Positions 48,988-61,300 of a stretch of 64,000 nt of DNA are shown here, in pieces. Source of the DNA: Metarhizium brunneum (lineage: Eukaryota > Ascomycota > Sordariomycetes > Hypocreales > Clavicipitaceae); NCBI RefSeq assembly GCF_013426205.1, contig NC_089422.1, positions 62,001-126,000 on the forward strand. The letters are read 5' to 3'. The position numbers were made by a program, and so were the translations under genes. The notes under the pieces were generated by a model, which did no database searches, was not told the DNA's origin, and was given only the letters and a program-made list of their open reading frames with translations. The number at the start of each line of letters is the position of its first letter. Position 1 is the first letter of the stretch.

Positions 48988-49958
48988 TTAAATTTCCTCC
49001 TCCCCCGCCCCCATCTCGGCTCCGGCCCTCCTCCCGTACGCCAAGTAGTAGCACCACTGGTTCCCCACCCGCTGCAGCTCATCACGCAGCTCCTCCTCCA
49101 GCCTGTCAAACTCGCGCTCGTCCGGAAAGTCGGCTTTTCCTGTGCGACGGACTGGTGGTCAGCAAGCGTGGACGCGGCCCAGACGCCCCCCTGGCGCAAA
49201 AGTCTATTGCGCCTCGGGCGTCCTGTAAAAAGGGTCAGCTTACCTGCCGTCATGCGCTTCATGGTGCGAAGCATGTTGAGGCACAGCTCGGTGGACCACT
49301 CTGCCTCGAGCGCATTGCTGGCCGCCGCCCCGATGGACACCGTCTGGACTAGCGCGTGCACCTGCGTGGCCCCCGCGCCCCGCAGCCAGCCGGCTAGTCG
49401 GACGCCGGGATCGGGCAGCTGGCCGATGCTGGCCCACGCGGCCACGGCGATGTCCCGAAAGCGCATCATGGCCTTGTGCGCCTCGCCCTCCTGGATGCTG
49501 AGCATGTTTCCCTCGTGCAGCTCGATCCAGCCGCCTGGCTTGGCGAGCGTCACGAGACTGGCGACGGCCCGCTGTGCCTGCTCGTCGCTGCGGCAGGCTG
49601 CGAGCACAAAGCGCTGGTGGACAATGTCGAAGCTGCCCACCATGGTCGTGTCCCACGGCTCGAAAATGGACTGCGTCTGCAGTGTCATGTTGCTCGGCCG
49701 CTGTGCTTCCGGGGGGAATTGTCCCGTCGCAATGTCTGTCCCGACCAGCCGCGCCGTGTCGGGCACGACGGCTGCCAGGTCGAGCAGCCAGTTTGCCTGC
49801 GCCGTCCCTGAATCTAGAATTCGCAAGTTGGGCAGGTCCAGGTTGGCCGGCGCCACGAGGAGCTTGCCTCCCATGATGGACTTGACGAGTGCGTGTTGCA
49901 CATTGAGGCGCTCGTTCTCGCTTGGGTGTCGCGAGCGTCCACTTACCACGGATTCCAT
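48988..49958 (-). CDS. SAM-dependent methyltransferase, LaeA/GliN-like class
   Basis: Two exons, 49958-49244 and 49139-48988, give 288 aa. The 5' end is uncertain: the frame is open to 50009 and a short upstream exon is likely. Rossmann elements: motif I ILDSGTAQANWLLDLA, the motif II acidic VGTDIATGQFPP, FDIVHQRFVLAAC at the motif IV position, and LAKPGGWIELHEGNML after it. The motif I glycines (GxGxG) are reduced to a single GT, which may weaken SAM binding or be a subfamily feature. ETP clusters use such enzymes for ring N-methylation, O-methylation or S-methylation, and which applies here cannot be told. The C-terminal DELQRVGNQWCYYLAYGRR segment is typical of the fungal group. Local GC content is high. 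Confidence 0.78.
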
Positions 49959-50536
49959 GACGGCCCAGGGATAGAATCCACCTCGTCCTGTATGGAGCCT
50001 GTTGTACAAAACACAAAGGGTTAGGGTTGCACTTTTTTGGTTCCTGCCGCCTGATCAATGCTGCTTTCAATGCTGCAAATGTAAAGAGCGGGTTCACTAA
50101 TGAGACTGGTCCACTCTCATTCTGACTGCAGTATACGCCCATCTACTTCAAATACTCGTGCTGCTCACTCATCGGCACACGCTCTAGCAAGCTCCCCACG
50201 TCCGATGGAGGTTTGCGGCCCGGTCAATGAAACGCCGAGAGTGGAGGGATTAGATGCGTGCCTGGCACGTTTGTGTACTGGCGCGGAATGGCAGCCTCCT
50301 CGCCACGGGCACACGGAAACATGCGGCCAGTCAGGCCAATTCGTCTGCATGTTGCTATCCACGCCAAACATGTGCTTGGATGTCACGCACACACACGCTG
50401 CTGCCAGGCTCGCCATTCCAAGAGCCAATTGCGCCATTTCGACGCATGTTGCATCCGGCAGAGGCACAGTTGATGACCCTGAATAAATTGCCTCTACGTC
50501 GCGATTCATTTCACACAATGGAGATGCAATTTCCTG

Positions 50537-51732
50537 CTACAGCACCGTGGCCGTTTCTTCCCCAATCCTCTCAAACCCTCTCTTGAGCCGCCTTGCTTCC
50601 GACTTGAGAAAGTCCACCTGGGCGGTTTCACTGCGCAGGAACTCGACCCTCATTTCAAACTTGTCCACAACCTGGCGGAGCTTTGTGATCATGGAGCGCA
50701 CAATCACCTTCTCCAGCACATCGCCCAGCTGGCCCGACATGTCATAGTTGCCCACTCTGATCTGCGCCCGGGGCCGGCACGTCTCGAGCGACGAGTCGGT
50801 AAGGGGGTGCATGATTTCCAAGAGGAGAGAGAGCACGACGGCGGCGAGCACATAGACCTGGACCTCGACACCACACGTGTGGCACTGCAGAAACCGCGAG
50901 ACACAGGTTGCTGTCTCACGGGTGTGGTGGAGCACATGGTCCAGGGCTGCCGCAGACCGGTCCGTGGCCGCGGCGTGCACATGGTTGATTTGCCGCGTCA
51001 TGGTCCTCACGCAGCAACAGCTTGCTGCCGCATCCGTGTACTCCCTTGAGGAGGAGGATGGAGTGCCAACAAAGATGCAGCCCGGGTCCATGTCACTCGC
51101 TACAGGGATATCCCCAACGGGTTTTGAACTACGGCTTTGCGGAGGCGTCTGATACGCATTCTGTCCAAGTTAGCCTTCTGCATCGCCGCCGTTTCTAACA
51201 CGGGGCTCACTCACCAGGAAGGAATCAAGATCATCGGCTCCAAATGCAGGAAACGTCTCTCCCATCAGGGGGAAATGGGAGCTTGGCGTAGCTGTGACTG
51301 GGTCGGGAGAGTTGTGGCATGTGGAAGGGGGCATCTCGATAAAGTCGAGGACGTCGTCTCCTGGCCGAGGACAGGCAGAGCCTCCCTGGCTTGTGATGTG
51401 GCCCGGCTGTGCTTCGCTCTCGGCGGCAGCCCTTGCTGCCTTGATCCGCTCAATTGTCTTTTTATTCAGACTTCCCTTGGGCTTGCCTTGGTGGGCTCTG
51501 TAGCTGTAATGGCACGGCACGTTGCTACAACGTGTCTTGGTTAGCTGCAGGCCGCGTCGTAGAATAGTAGAGGACGGGAAAATGCAACCTACTCTCTGAG
51601 ACACCTTGAGCACGTTGCTTCTCCGGAACAGCGGACCTTGGCGGCATGACACGCATCGCACGCCGAACGGAGCTTCTTCAACCTCCCGTCCAGAGCCGGC
51701 GAGTCGGGTTGTTGAGAGTCGCTGGTGAACAT
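50537..51732 (-). CDS. gliZ-like: Zn2Cys6 cluster regulator, GliZ/AflR-like
   Basis: Three exons, 51732-51593, 51524-51215 and 51160-50537, give 357 aa. The zinc cluster spans the first intron: C-x2-C-x6-C-x5-C-x2-C-x6-C, starting CDACHAAKVRC, followed by a basic linker with SYRAHQGKPKGSLNKKT. This is the GAL4/AflR layout. A Ser/Pro-rich middle follows. The C-terminal half has a Cys-containing helical region (HTRETATCVSRFLQCHTCGVEVQVYVLAAVVLSLL) like the AflR-type effector domain of GliZ and SirZ. It is nuclear and the likely pathway-specific activator. It marks the right border of the cluster. An in-frame ATG at 51846 is less likely to be the start. Confidence 0.87.
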
Positions 51733-53520
51733 TGTGCCAATGTAACTTCTCGGCAGGCTAGATGTATAAGTCGAGGCCCTGGAATAAAGAGAGAAACGCA
51801 ATACTCCACAAGGTCCCAAAGCGAAGGCGTTGAGACACGTGTGCATGGGTGTTATTGCATTTTATTCTCCAAAGTGTCGTGGGAGTGGCTAAGCACTTAC
51901 CACTACGCCATGTCCGACATGGACGCAGTAAGACCAAGGAAGTGGCTGCAGAGCAGCGGTGACGATAATGTTGGCAGCATGAGTGAGATACGATACACTA
52001 GAAGGATTGATGTCCATGTCCCTGTCTGACAGGCAGATGTAGGTCGACGCTGACAGGTCAACGGCAAGTACCTTCCGGCGAGGGGATAAGCATTGACATC
52101 AACATGGACATCCTGACCTGGCCAGACAGTCTAGCATCGGCCTGGCCGGCACTGTCCTGTAATGTCACAGCGTCTGGTTGCAGTACTCGTCTTCAAGCGC
52201 TTAAATAAATGACACCACGCTAGAGAATGATTGAATAGATGTTGATATGAAGCCCATATTGTCTGGTGTGCCGGTTCACGGTTTTACGCGTATCACACGG
52301 AGCAGGGTTAGTTTGCCCACCGAAGCTACCATGACGACATACTACAAAGAAGCGTAAATGAGGCCAAGTCTATATACGTCGTCTTTGACGTTCTGGCGCA
52401 TAGTTTTAAAGGTCGCATGTAATCTAATTTAAATACCGGTGAGCAAGCGGACCCAGAAACCCAAGGCCTCAACTAGGTCTCAAGCCCTTCAATATTGTGC
52501 AACTATCGTCGTGTTCAAGGCTCGGGCCGTGCCTTCATGGCAACGTGACTTTCGTGTAGCATTCTTCAAGTTTCAGATGGTGAACAGTATCACATGAAAC
52601 GGCTCGTAAATTACACTTTGCGCTGGGTTGTTGTTCCCATCCCAGCGAACGGTTCCGACCAGACTTCTTGGCAAGACATCGCATGTGCAATAGCACCACC
52701 GGATGAGACGAAGCCGCTCTTCTTCAATACAATCGGTATTCAAAGTACTGGGTGCATGGTCTGCTCAACTTTGAAGATTGACAACACAACGAATCGCTCA
52801 GCGATTATTCTTGAGTCGCAGTGACACGAAACATTGTGCCGAGTGGGCGACAAGGGCAGGTACTCAGCATACTGGGTGTCAGGCAACACAAAGCCCGAAT
52901 TCGGTCCAAGGAGCATACCGGCTGCATCAGCACAAAGGATGCATCGTGGCCGCCCACAAAGGGGTCTCATAGCTAGGTCAGGGGTCAAGGACAAAGGCCC
53001 AAGGCAGCTACTACATATGTAGGTCAGATTACACACAGCTGGATTATCATGTATATATACGGGTCTTAGGTCGGGCCCCTAGATTACATTCTCCAAGGAC
53101 GTTTTGATCCAAGAAGCAACGATGAGATTGACTCGAATTTATTTACAAGCCCCCAATCGAAGCCCTTGTCACATTGGACTTCGAACGTTTTGGTCTATGG
53201 ATACAAGAAGTCGGGGAACCTCAGAGGCCTGAGGCAGCCCTCGCCAAGGTCCGATCCCGGCTTCTCGTGATACCCTCCTTTGTTGTCTGATGCCGTTGTC
53301 CGGTCTTGACCGTGTGACACAGCGGGTGGCCGCGTACAAGTAGCCTTTGACCACAATCAACGCCGGACCTACGTCGAGCTTAAATTGGTCCCAACGTTCC
53401 CTCGACCCCTGGTTACTTATCTACCTGTGACGTCTTCATCAGACACTCTAGGGTACGACGACATAGTACGCCAAAAGCCAGAGAGATGCAGGAAATGCGG
53501 CCATCAGGCCCGCCACCTAT
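51733..53520. other. Intergenic, right border of the biosynthetic cluster
   Basis: About 1.8 kb with only short overlapping frames and no domain signal. It contains the promoter of the GliZ-like gene and the 3' flank of the helicase gene. Confidence 0.45.
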
Positions 53521-56500
53521 TTAATTCAATTCATGGACACTGAAATCTTCTTCTTCTAGCATCACATTGTCCCCCAGCCGTTCATCTCCTCGCGAGACAG
53601 ACCATTGACGGAGCCTGGCACGATCGCTGGCCATATCAACAAGAGTCTCAACAGCTCTCGCATTCCCAAACCTGGGCCCTCTGGCTCCTTGGAGCCGGTG
53701 CAGAGCAGCCTCCTTGGCAACAACTGTTGCTGACAAACGCCGTTTGCGGAGCGTCAAATCCAAAAGCAAACTCAAGTCCTCGTCTTCGGGGCGGTCAAAG
53801 GAGAATGCCGCGTCGATCGGGAAATAGCGGGCGATATCCGTCCGCCCTAACCCATTAAATGTGTTCAGCGCCCTATCGCCTGAGATGAACATCAGGATCA
53901 GACACTGGGGGTTCTCCTGTTCATCTCCCGCAGCTGCCAGGAGTTTTCGAATGACAGCAATTCTGCAGGCCTTTTCTGCATCGTCGCGATGGTCTCTCAG
54001 CACGGGGGCGTCTCGAATGGCGAGCACCTTCCCCCTGGCGTCTTGCAGCACCACTTCCGTGCGCAGTTCCGATGCTTCGACGCTGTCCCCAATGAGATCG
54101 TCCGGATGCTTGAATACAACTGTCAACCAGTATTAGCCATCGGCAGTCAAAAGTTGCTCGGCACGGCAATTTTCCGATTCCAGTGGGGATCCTTCACGTA
54201 CCGTCACTGCTCTGAATAACGCCGAGATCTGAGAGGATGGACGCGTAGAGCCAACACACTGTCGTTTTGCCTGTACCATGCTGCCCTAGGAAGAGACGAC
54301 TCAGGGTGATGGGAACAGGAGGCTCTTCCTTCAGTTCGAGCTCGTATCCGAGTTGCAAGACGTCGACCAACTCCGCCATGGAATCTTTCATCCTTTGGAC
54401 GCCAATGAGGTTCTGCAATCTTTTCCACGCGCTACTCGTCTTCAAATATTCCCGCGGCTCTGGCCCCAGGAGGTCTTCTGTACTAAAGTACTCTTCTTGT
54501 GTTGATGAGGTCGTGTTAGTACCGAGTGACGAACGGGCCTTCTTCCTCCTGATCACTCCTTCCCAAGCTTTCTCCAACGTTACGCGCATCTCCACGCCCT
54601 CTAGCCCTGCGAAAGCCTTTGCTAACCGCCGACAAAACACTCGAGCAGGCAGTCCATCCATTCCGCCCTCGATTCTTGCGCCACCTCTGTACCTCTCGTT
54701 GAACAGGACTGAAAACTCACTGAGAGCGCCTTTCAGGTGTACATCGGATGAGGAAACCACTTTCTCTGCAAAAGCCTGGCGCCGAAAAGGCTTCGAACGA
54801 CACTTCACGCAAGGCTGGCGTCGACTGTGACATTTTCGGGTCTCACTGTGACCCTCTTCACAGACCCAATCAATGTTTACGTGACAGGGGATTTTCGTAT
54901 GATCGCATGGCTCGTGACAAGTGCGACGGCAGAGGTGTATTCCGCAGCTGACTAGAATTTGGCTAAATCCATGTTAGTATAAGAGTACATGACATAGAGG
55001 GGTAGAGAATAAAGTCGCATCTAGACTTTAGTTCCTGGGTAGATCGGCAGGAGGAGCTTGTGGTTGTTTCTCACCAGGGTCTCCTGCAACCTCCACCAGG
55101 GCATTTCTTCTCAAATTCCTCCGGGTTGCGAGGGACAGCCCCGTTGATCTTGTGTCGCTCGCACCGTGTTGGTAAACCATCGTACATGTGTCCTCGGGCA
55201 ACCAAGGAATCGATAAACTGGTTCCAAGGAGAGTCCTTTGCAGGGGACTCCCTAAACGTTTCTGCATCACCCACCAGAATGAGTCCATCTCGAGCCCGAG
55301 AGAGCAGAACATTGAGCCGCTCTCTGGATGCCATGAACCCAATATCTCGTCGCGAGTTGCTTCGCGTCAGGGAAGAGATTACTATGTCACTTTCGTCCCC
55401 CTGGAAATTGTCTAGGACAGCAGTCAGCGCACACTGGGCAAGCGATGGGATTCATTGTGCGTTGTTCACCTATAGTAGACACTCGGATATGTGGCCGCCC
55501 TGTGGGCACCAAGGTCGGCGGTGTTAGCCCTGCTCTGACTAAATCTTGTGAATCCAGTTCACTCAGCTGTGGATCGCTGTGCAACAGCATCTCTTGAATC
55601 AGGAGCCGCAGCTGGCCCAGGTACGGCGTTAGCACGGCGATTCTCTCTGTTGAGTACCCCTGCTGGGTGAGGTGCTGTACGCACTTGACCACCATTTGAG
55701 CCTCGAACAGATTCCTCTTGGACTTTGTCGACTCAAAGTCCCGCCATTCAAGCACATGGCCCAACTCGAACTCTTGTTCTGAGTGGGATACAAAGATGAC
55801 ATTATTCTGAAGTCCCCGAAGGTGCTCCCGGCCGAGTGTTCGAGGAGCGTCTGTCAGGCTCGGGTGTGATAGTTCACGAACCAGCGCAGCAATTTCTGGT
55901 CGCATGCGATGTTGCTGTGACAGGACCTGGTGAGGGTATCCGGCCAGTATAAGTCTCTCAAAAAGTGATCGATTGAGGTCAAAGCCGTTGCCCTTCTCGA
56001 CACAAAGATTATGATGGGCTCTTGGCCGAAGTTGTTTATGGTCTCCAATCATGACGAGCTGCTTCGTCCTCGGGCCAAGCGCCGTCAAGATGTGGCTTTC
56101 CAAGATTTGCCCGGCTTCCTCGACAAAAACTACCGTCGGCGCCGCCGACTGGATGGTCAGCATGTATTTGGCGGCAGCCGTGGTTGTGCATGCAATGATT
56201 CGTTTTCGCCGGATGATGTTGATATCTCTGTCTCTGTGTATTGCGTTTAACCTTTCAACATGGTCATCGTGCTCGTTGCCAGCCATTCGAAGCATCACGA
56301 GGCGTTTCGTCATCATCTCGCGCTCCCATGTCGAGAAGACCTCTTTTCGCTCTGCCGCATTTAGTCGCCAAACCGAGGGGAAACGGGATCCATGGGCTTT
56401 GAGTACTCCGCAGTCTTTGCCTGCTAACCATCGATCCAGCAAGTAGAATTCGTGCTCAGGCTTACTCGTTCGTGGTGGAGGATGGAGTGCGTCATAAAAT

Positions 56501-57767
56501 GGCAGCTCACCATCTTTCAACGTCTTGATGTGCTTCATGATGTCAACCTTGGAGAATTTTTGGCCCGTAATATTGTTAAACGCGTCACGCAACTTGCTGG
56601 TGCTCGAATCAATAGCATCCCTGTGTCTGGCTATTTCTTTTTTTTGGGATGGACTGAACCATTGCCTGCTTCGCGCCAGATGCAGGGATAACGACTGGGT
56701 GGTTTGGGTTGCCTTCTTCGTAGAGCCCATGCGAACAATCTTGGACGGTGCCAGGCCCAAGCGCAGACAATCTGTCAGTAACTGATCCAGAGCATGATGC
56801 GTCTGGCACACAAGCAGGATCCTTTCTGCGGAATGCTCAATGATTGCTTTGGCTATGAGCGAGCCGATGAATGATTTCCCGGTCCCTACGCCCCCGTAAG
56901 CAAGTCAAGTTGTAAAGGTATCAATTGATGGCTGTGGACGTTACCTGGTGGACCTTGAATCAAGGCTACACTTTGACTGAGGCCAGCCTTGAAGCATGCG
57001 GCCTGCGAAGGGTCCAATCTGACTTCCGAGGAGAGCCTCAGGGTTTCCCTCAAGTCTAGTGACGAATCCTCTTCCAGGCGTGCCAGAAAACCAGACATTT
57101 CTGCCGTCAGCGTATAATCGATACGAGGGGCGGGTTTCCCCGGCGTCCAATGCAGCAAGCTCTCTTCCAGCGGAATATTGGACATTCTCGACAGCCCGTT
57201 CAGGACTGGCTCATAGGCAAACAGTGGTGTGTGCAGCAGCAGGCATGAAATTCGCTTTGCCCGTGTCAAGATCAACGAGGCCTTGTCTAGTTCCGTCTCC
57301 AAAAGTCGGATATTTATGACGGGAGGACTGAGGCATAGGTAGTCCTCTTCTCCTGTCAGGAAACCAAACCACCTCGGTGTGCCATCGACAAGGAGGCATA
57401 TCGAGCTCTCATTTCGGAGGAACGCTTTGTGTTCCTGCAGGAGGCTTCTCCTCTCGGCTTCATTTTTGTCTTGTAACGCAGGAAAATCTTGGAGACACCG
57501 GAACTGAATAGACCAAGGATGTCGGCCACTGCTGTGGGGTCCCTCGACGGTCAGATTGTCGAGGCAGGTTCCGCGCCGGGCAGATGGGTCGTCGTTTGTG
57601 AAGCTTTTGATCTCATCACAAGTCCACAGCGCCAAGTCTTGATGAAGCAGCCAAAATTGATCCTCCAGGTACGATCTGGAATCGCGCATCCGCTGGGCTC
57701 GTGCATAGGTCACCTTGGATGGTGAAATTTCGGACAGAAGGCCCTGCACAGTGGGAAGAATGGACAT
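53521..57767 (-). CDS. SF1 helicase fused to NFX1-like zinc fingers and CbxX-type AAA segment
   Basis: Five exons (from about 57767 to 56945, 56885-55470, 55411-55075, 54947-54202, 54119-53521) give about 1306 aa. The 5' end may extend to 57896 or beyond. UPF1/ZNFX1-type helicase: Walker A GPPGTGKS split by the first intron, motif II VFVEEAGQ, motif III MIGDHKQLRP, QHRMRPEI, the motif V region DNFQGDESDIVI and motif VI ERLNVLLSRARDG. A Cys/His cluster follows (CRRTCHEPCDH...CHVNIDWVCEEGH...C), resembling NFX1-type fingers. The tail starts like a CbxX/CfqX AAA+ module: LIGVQRMKDSMAEL and Walker A GQHGTGKT. It then carries VVFKHPDDLIGDSVEASE and a LILMFISGD Walker-B-like strand, with a truncated lid. 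Related helicases work with RdRPs in RNA silencing (S. pombe Hrr1, C. elegans ZNFX-1). It lies downstream of an RdRP gene on the same strand. Confidence 0.85.
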
Positions 57768-58327
57768 GCTCACAAGATTCGCGGTTGATCCCCCTACGAC
57801 TTGCGCAGAGAGACGTGACGGCTGCGCCTGCAGACACTGTCCCACCAGACTGGCCTGCAGATGCGCATCGACGTGTCGCAGCGACTGATTTAACACAGAA
57901 ATAAGCTAGTAGAAAGTCAAAGAGTAAAATGGACAGCCTGAGTGGAGTTATTTCAGATATCGTGGATGGCTACAAGTCAGTTGTCCACCAGATGCAATAT
58001 GCTTTTGGTTTGGTTTGCTTTTTCTTGCCTGATTTTCATTTTTCACCTCGACCCTGCACGTGTGACCCTTAGGGGCGGGGCATCAGGCAGGCATACTTGC
58101 AACCAATGATGAGGCTAGTAAATGGAGAACTTGGAAGCAAGCATCAATACTACTATTCATTAACTCGCCGTTCCTTTCTTTTTTTTTTTCGTCAACTTAA
58201 TTAATAGGTTAGTGTTGATGCTTGTTTCCGTCGAAAGTGTTTGGTGCTACGTCCGGTGCAATTGCCCCATTTACGGTGCACATGTAATTTTACTTGATCC
58301 ACTCATTGGAGCAAATGGTGGGTTCGC

Positions 58328-61300
58328 CTACCACAAGAGTTTCTGCACTTCGCTGAGCAAAATGCCCGCTGCCAGGACGCGAAAGCTTTCCAGCCCAACA
58401 GGCTGCCCGACATCCTCTGCTGGGCCATACATGCTACCTGTACCCCCAACAGCGACACACGCTCTGCATAGCTCGACCAGACGCTGCTGTTGTTGTCTCG
58501 GCTCATCACCCTGCTCGTTCACGAAAATGCTTGGCTCGGCGAGCTCTAGCGCACTGCATTCACGAATCCGCCCCGACATCCATGCCGTCAACTCCTCCAT
58601 CCTGTCTGCGAGTTTTGCAGAATAAACGCGGTGTCGTCGCGACTGTCTCCCAGCCGAGTTCAAGCTGCGGCCGGAGAAGGCTTCAACTTCAGACACTTGC
58701 CCTTTTGGGTTGACTGAAAACTGGCGCAAAGTTTCAGCCAGAGCCGTGTCGTACCTAGAACATGACATCAGCAAACGGCCATATGGAGGGGCCAAGGCTC
58801 ACATACTCGGTGCGCAGGTTTTTTGCCGTTGCCAATTTCGTCTCCCAATCCAGGATAATGTTGACAGCAGATAAATCTGACTCGACGTGTTTGAGCAACC
58901 CATCCCATATGCCACCAGAAGTACGAGCAGTTACTTCTGCTTGCGTACTTTCCTTCCATATCCTATGTTCGTCGATTTCACGGAATAATCTTCCGAGTAT
59001 CTTGTTTGATTGATAAGTTGCAAAGCCTGGCTGTGCTGGACTTGTTTCAGACTCGGAGATACAAGTTGTCAGTCGTTCAAAGTAACTCGCATCATGGGCT
59101 AGATGTAGAGATAGAGTTGGGGCCGGAACCAAGCTATCCAGTCTTATATCAGCTGTAGTACATTCGATGGATGGGAACCTCCTTAATCTTGGTGCTACTT
59201 ACAAGTCGGCTCGCGCTTGCGGCACTTTTGGAATGAAATGTGCCTCAACCGGTACGCCTGATTTTGAGTAATCGACTGCCGCTGAATGCATCTCGGCCAG
59301 CCGGATGCATTCTGGATCTAGCGTGCCCGCAGGTTTTAGATCGGCATACATTTGGTGTCTGGTGGCTATGATTCCCAAGACATCGTTTTTCATAAAGTCG
59401 ACGAAGAAGTTGGCCATGTCTTCCTGACGAACCTGACGCTTGTAGGGTTTGGGGCTTATGCGAGGATACTCTGCGGGCTTCAAGTTCCTTGTGGGAATAG
59501 CATCTGAATCCCAGATTACGCTGTACAGGTCTCCATCCAGGTCACCACCGCTCAGCATGCTCGGGAGGTCACGCGATCCTTGGCTGCTAAAGACGATGCA
59601 GTTCCTCAATTCAAGGAGCGCATGCCCAAATGGAGGTGTGACCATCTCCACGTACTGAATATCCCCAGGATGAAGCGCTGGCGATCTGGTCACTAGAGCC
59701 CGACCCTCTGCTGGAACAGCTTCGATGCCGGTGGCTCCCGGGTGGCCCACAACATCATAGGTTACATATATTTGGCCTTCCTGCAAGAAGCCTGTCTCAT
59801 CCATGACTCCAAACAAGGTGACGGCTTTGCTGACGGGGATGCGGGCTTTGTACTTCAGGAATCTCAGCTCACCAAGAATCGCTTGACCAACCACTGATCT
59901 CAGGAAGTCGTCTTCTCGATAGTCGATGCCATTTTCTTCCAATTTCTCAAGCAACTCGGGCAGTCGCAGACTTGCCCCGACCTCATACTGCCTGAGGAAG
60001 GCCCTGGTGTGGCGAATACTGGAGGCCACTCTCAGAAAGTTCCTGATTGCTTTGTCTTGCCATGCCAGAAACCAGTTGTGGTGGATACCCATATCTTCGA
60101 GAATCTTAACGATCTGCCGGTTGAGTGTGAATCTCAGTGGCCTGGATCCAACATCGCAGATGCCAAGGACGTCAAGGTCTTGGCTCTTGAACTTCATCAT
60201 GGATTCGCTCCGAATACATATATATTTGCCGCGCAGCTTAGAATCCAGGGACAGCATGCCCTTCACGCCAGCAATCCGGATCTGGATACAAGTTGGCCGT
60301 CCTAACCGTTCGGGAAGACAACCCCATACCTCCTGTAGGGCATTCATAGAAATGGTACCTACGCCGTCACTGAAGACGCGAGTCCCCGCCGAATTTTTGA
60401 CATCGTCGATATATTGCAGCCGAATACCTCTTTGGGGCAGCGATAGAGCAATCGGTGTTTCGGAGAATGCTTGTCCGATCCTCGCCGCGCATTTTGCCGG
60501 TATGCGAATGTTTTGGAACACGCCGAGCGATTTGACAATGGATCGACAGTCCTGCACGGTTAGAGACTGGCCGACGAAAGGGGAGCAAAACCAAGCGGAG
60601 TGGGATCGTAAAGATGAGTGCGAAAAGGCTAGAAATTCGAATCTCCGTCCAGCCACCGTCAGGCCTCGCAGAAGAATACGGCGGTAGTGCTCGAAAATAT
60701 CGTCGTTGCAAGTTCTATCACCATATGACAGGTCCTCGCCGTCCTCATCACCAAATGTCACGCGTAGGAAGTGGTCTGATTTCCCAGGAAACATGCGTAG
60801 AACTCTGTTTTTGGTTTCCAGGTCTGGGCCTCGCAGTACGATCCGAGTGGGAGTGACCAAGGCCTTGAGCACCAGAGCCCGCCCGCTAGCAGGACTCCTA
60901 CTGTCATGCGCTTGTTGCTCGAGCAAGTGTCTTTCGGTTACGCGTGAACTTGCCGAGTTTTCGGGACGCCTTGAGACATTGTGTCCACGATGGCTGGCGT
61001 CTAGAGCTGATTCCGATGCAGCTTGAAATAACCGCCTCCGAAAGAGTTGAGTGACTGCCGGGACATTGGGTTCCGCATGGTGCAGAAGATGTCGTGCTTC
61101 GTGGATTATATCACAGCCAGTCGCCGGATCCAAATGACCGCTTCGTGCCAGCGCAACAGCCTGGAATAGCAAAGTGAATGGTATCATACTCTCCTGGCAG
61201 TGAAGGTTGTGCAAACGTAATTCGAGATCCTCTACTAAACTGGAGGCATCATTGCTGCCGGAATGCTCGTGTTGTACAGGTAGTAGTCGGTGCAACATGC

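Noticed and set aside
48973..49974. 333-codon open frame on the plus strand
   Set aside because: It lies exactly antisense to the methyltransferase in a GC-rich region. Its composition is Ser/Pro/Arg-rich without any domain, so it is a shadow of the real gene.
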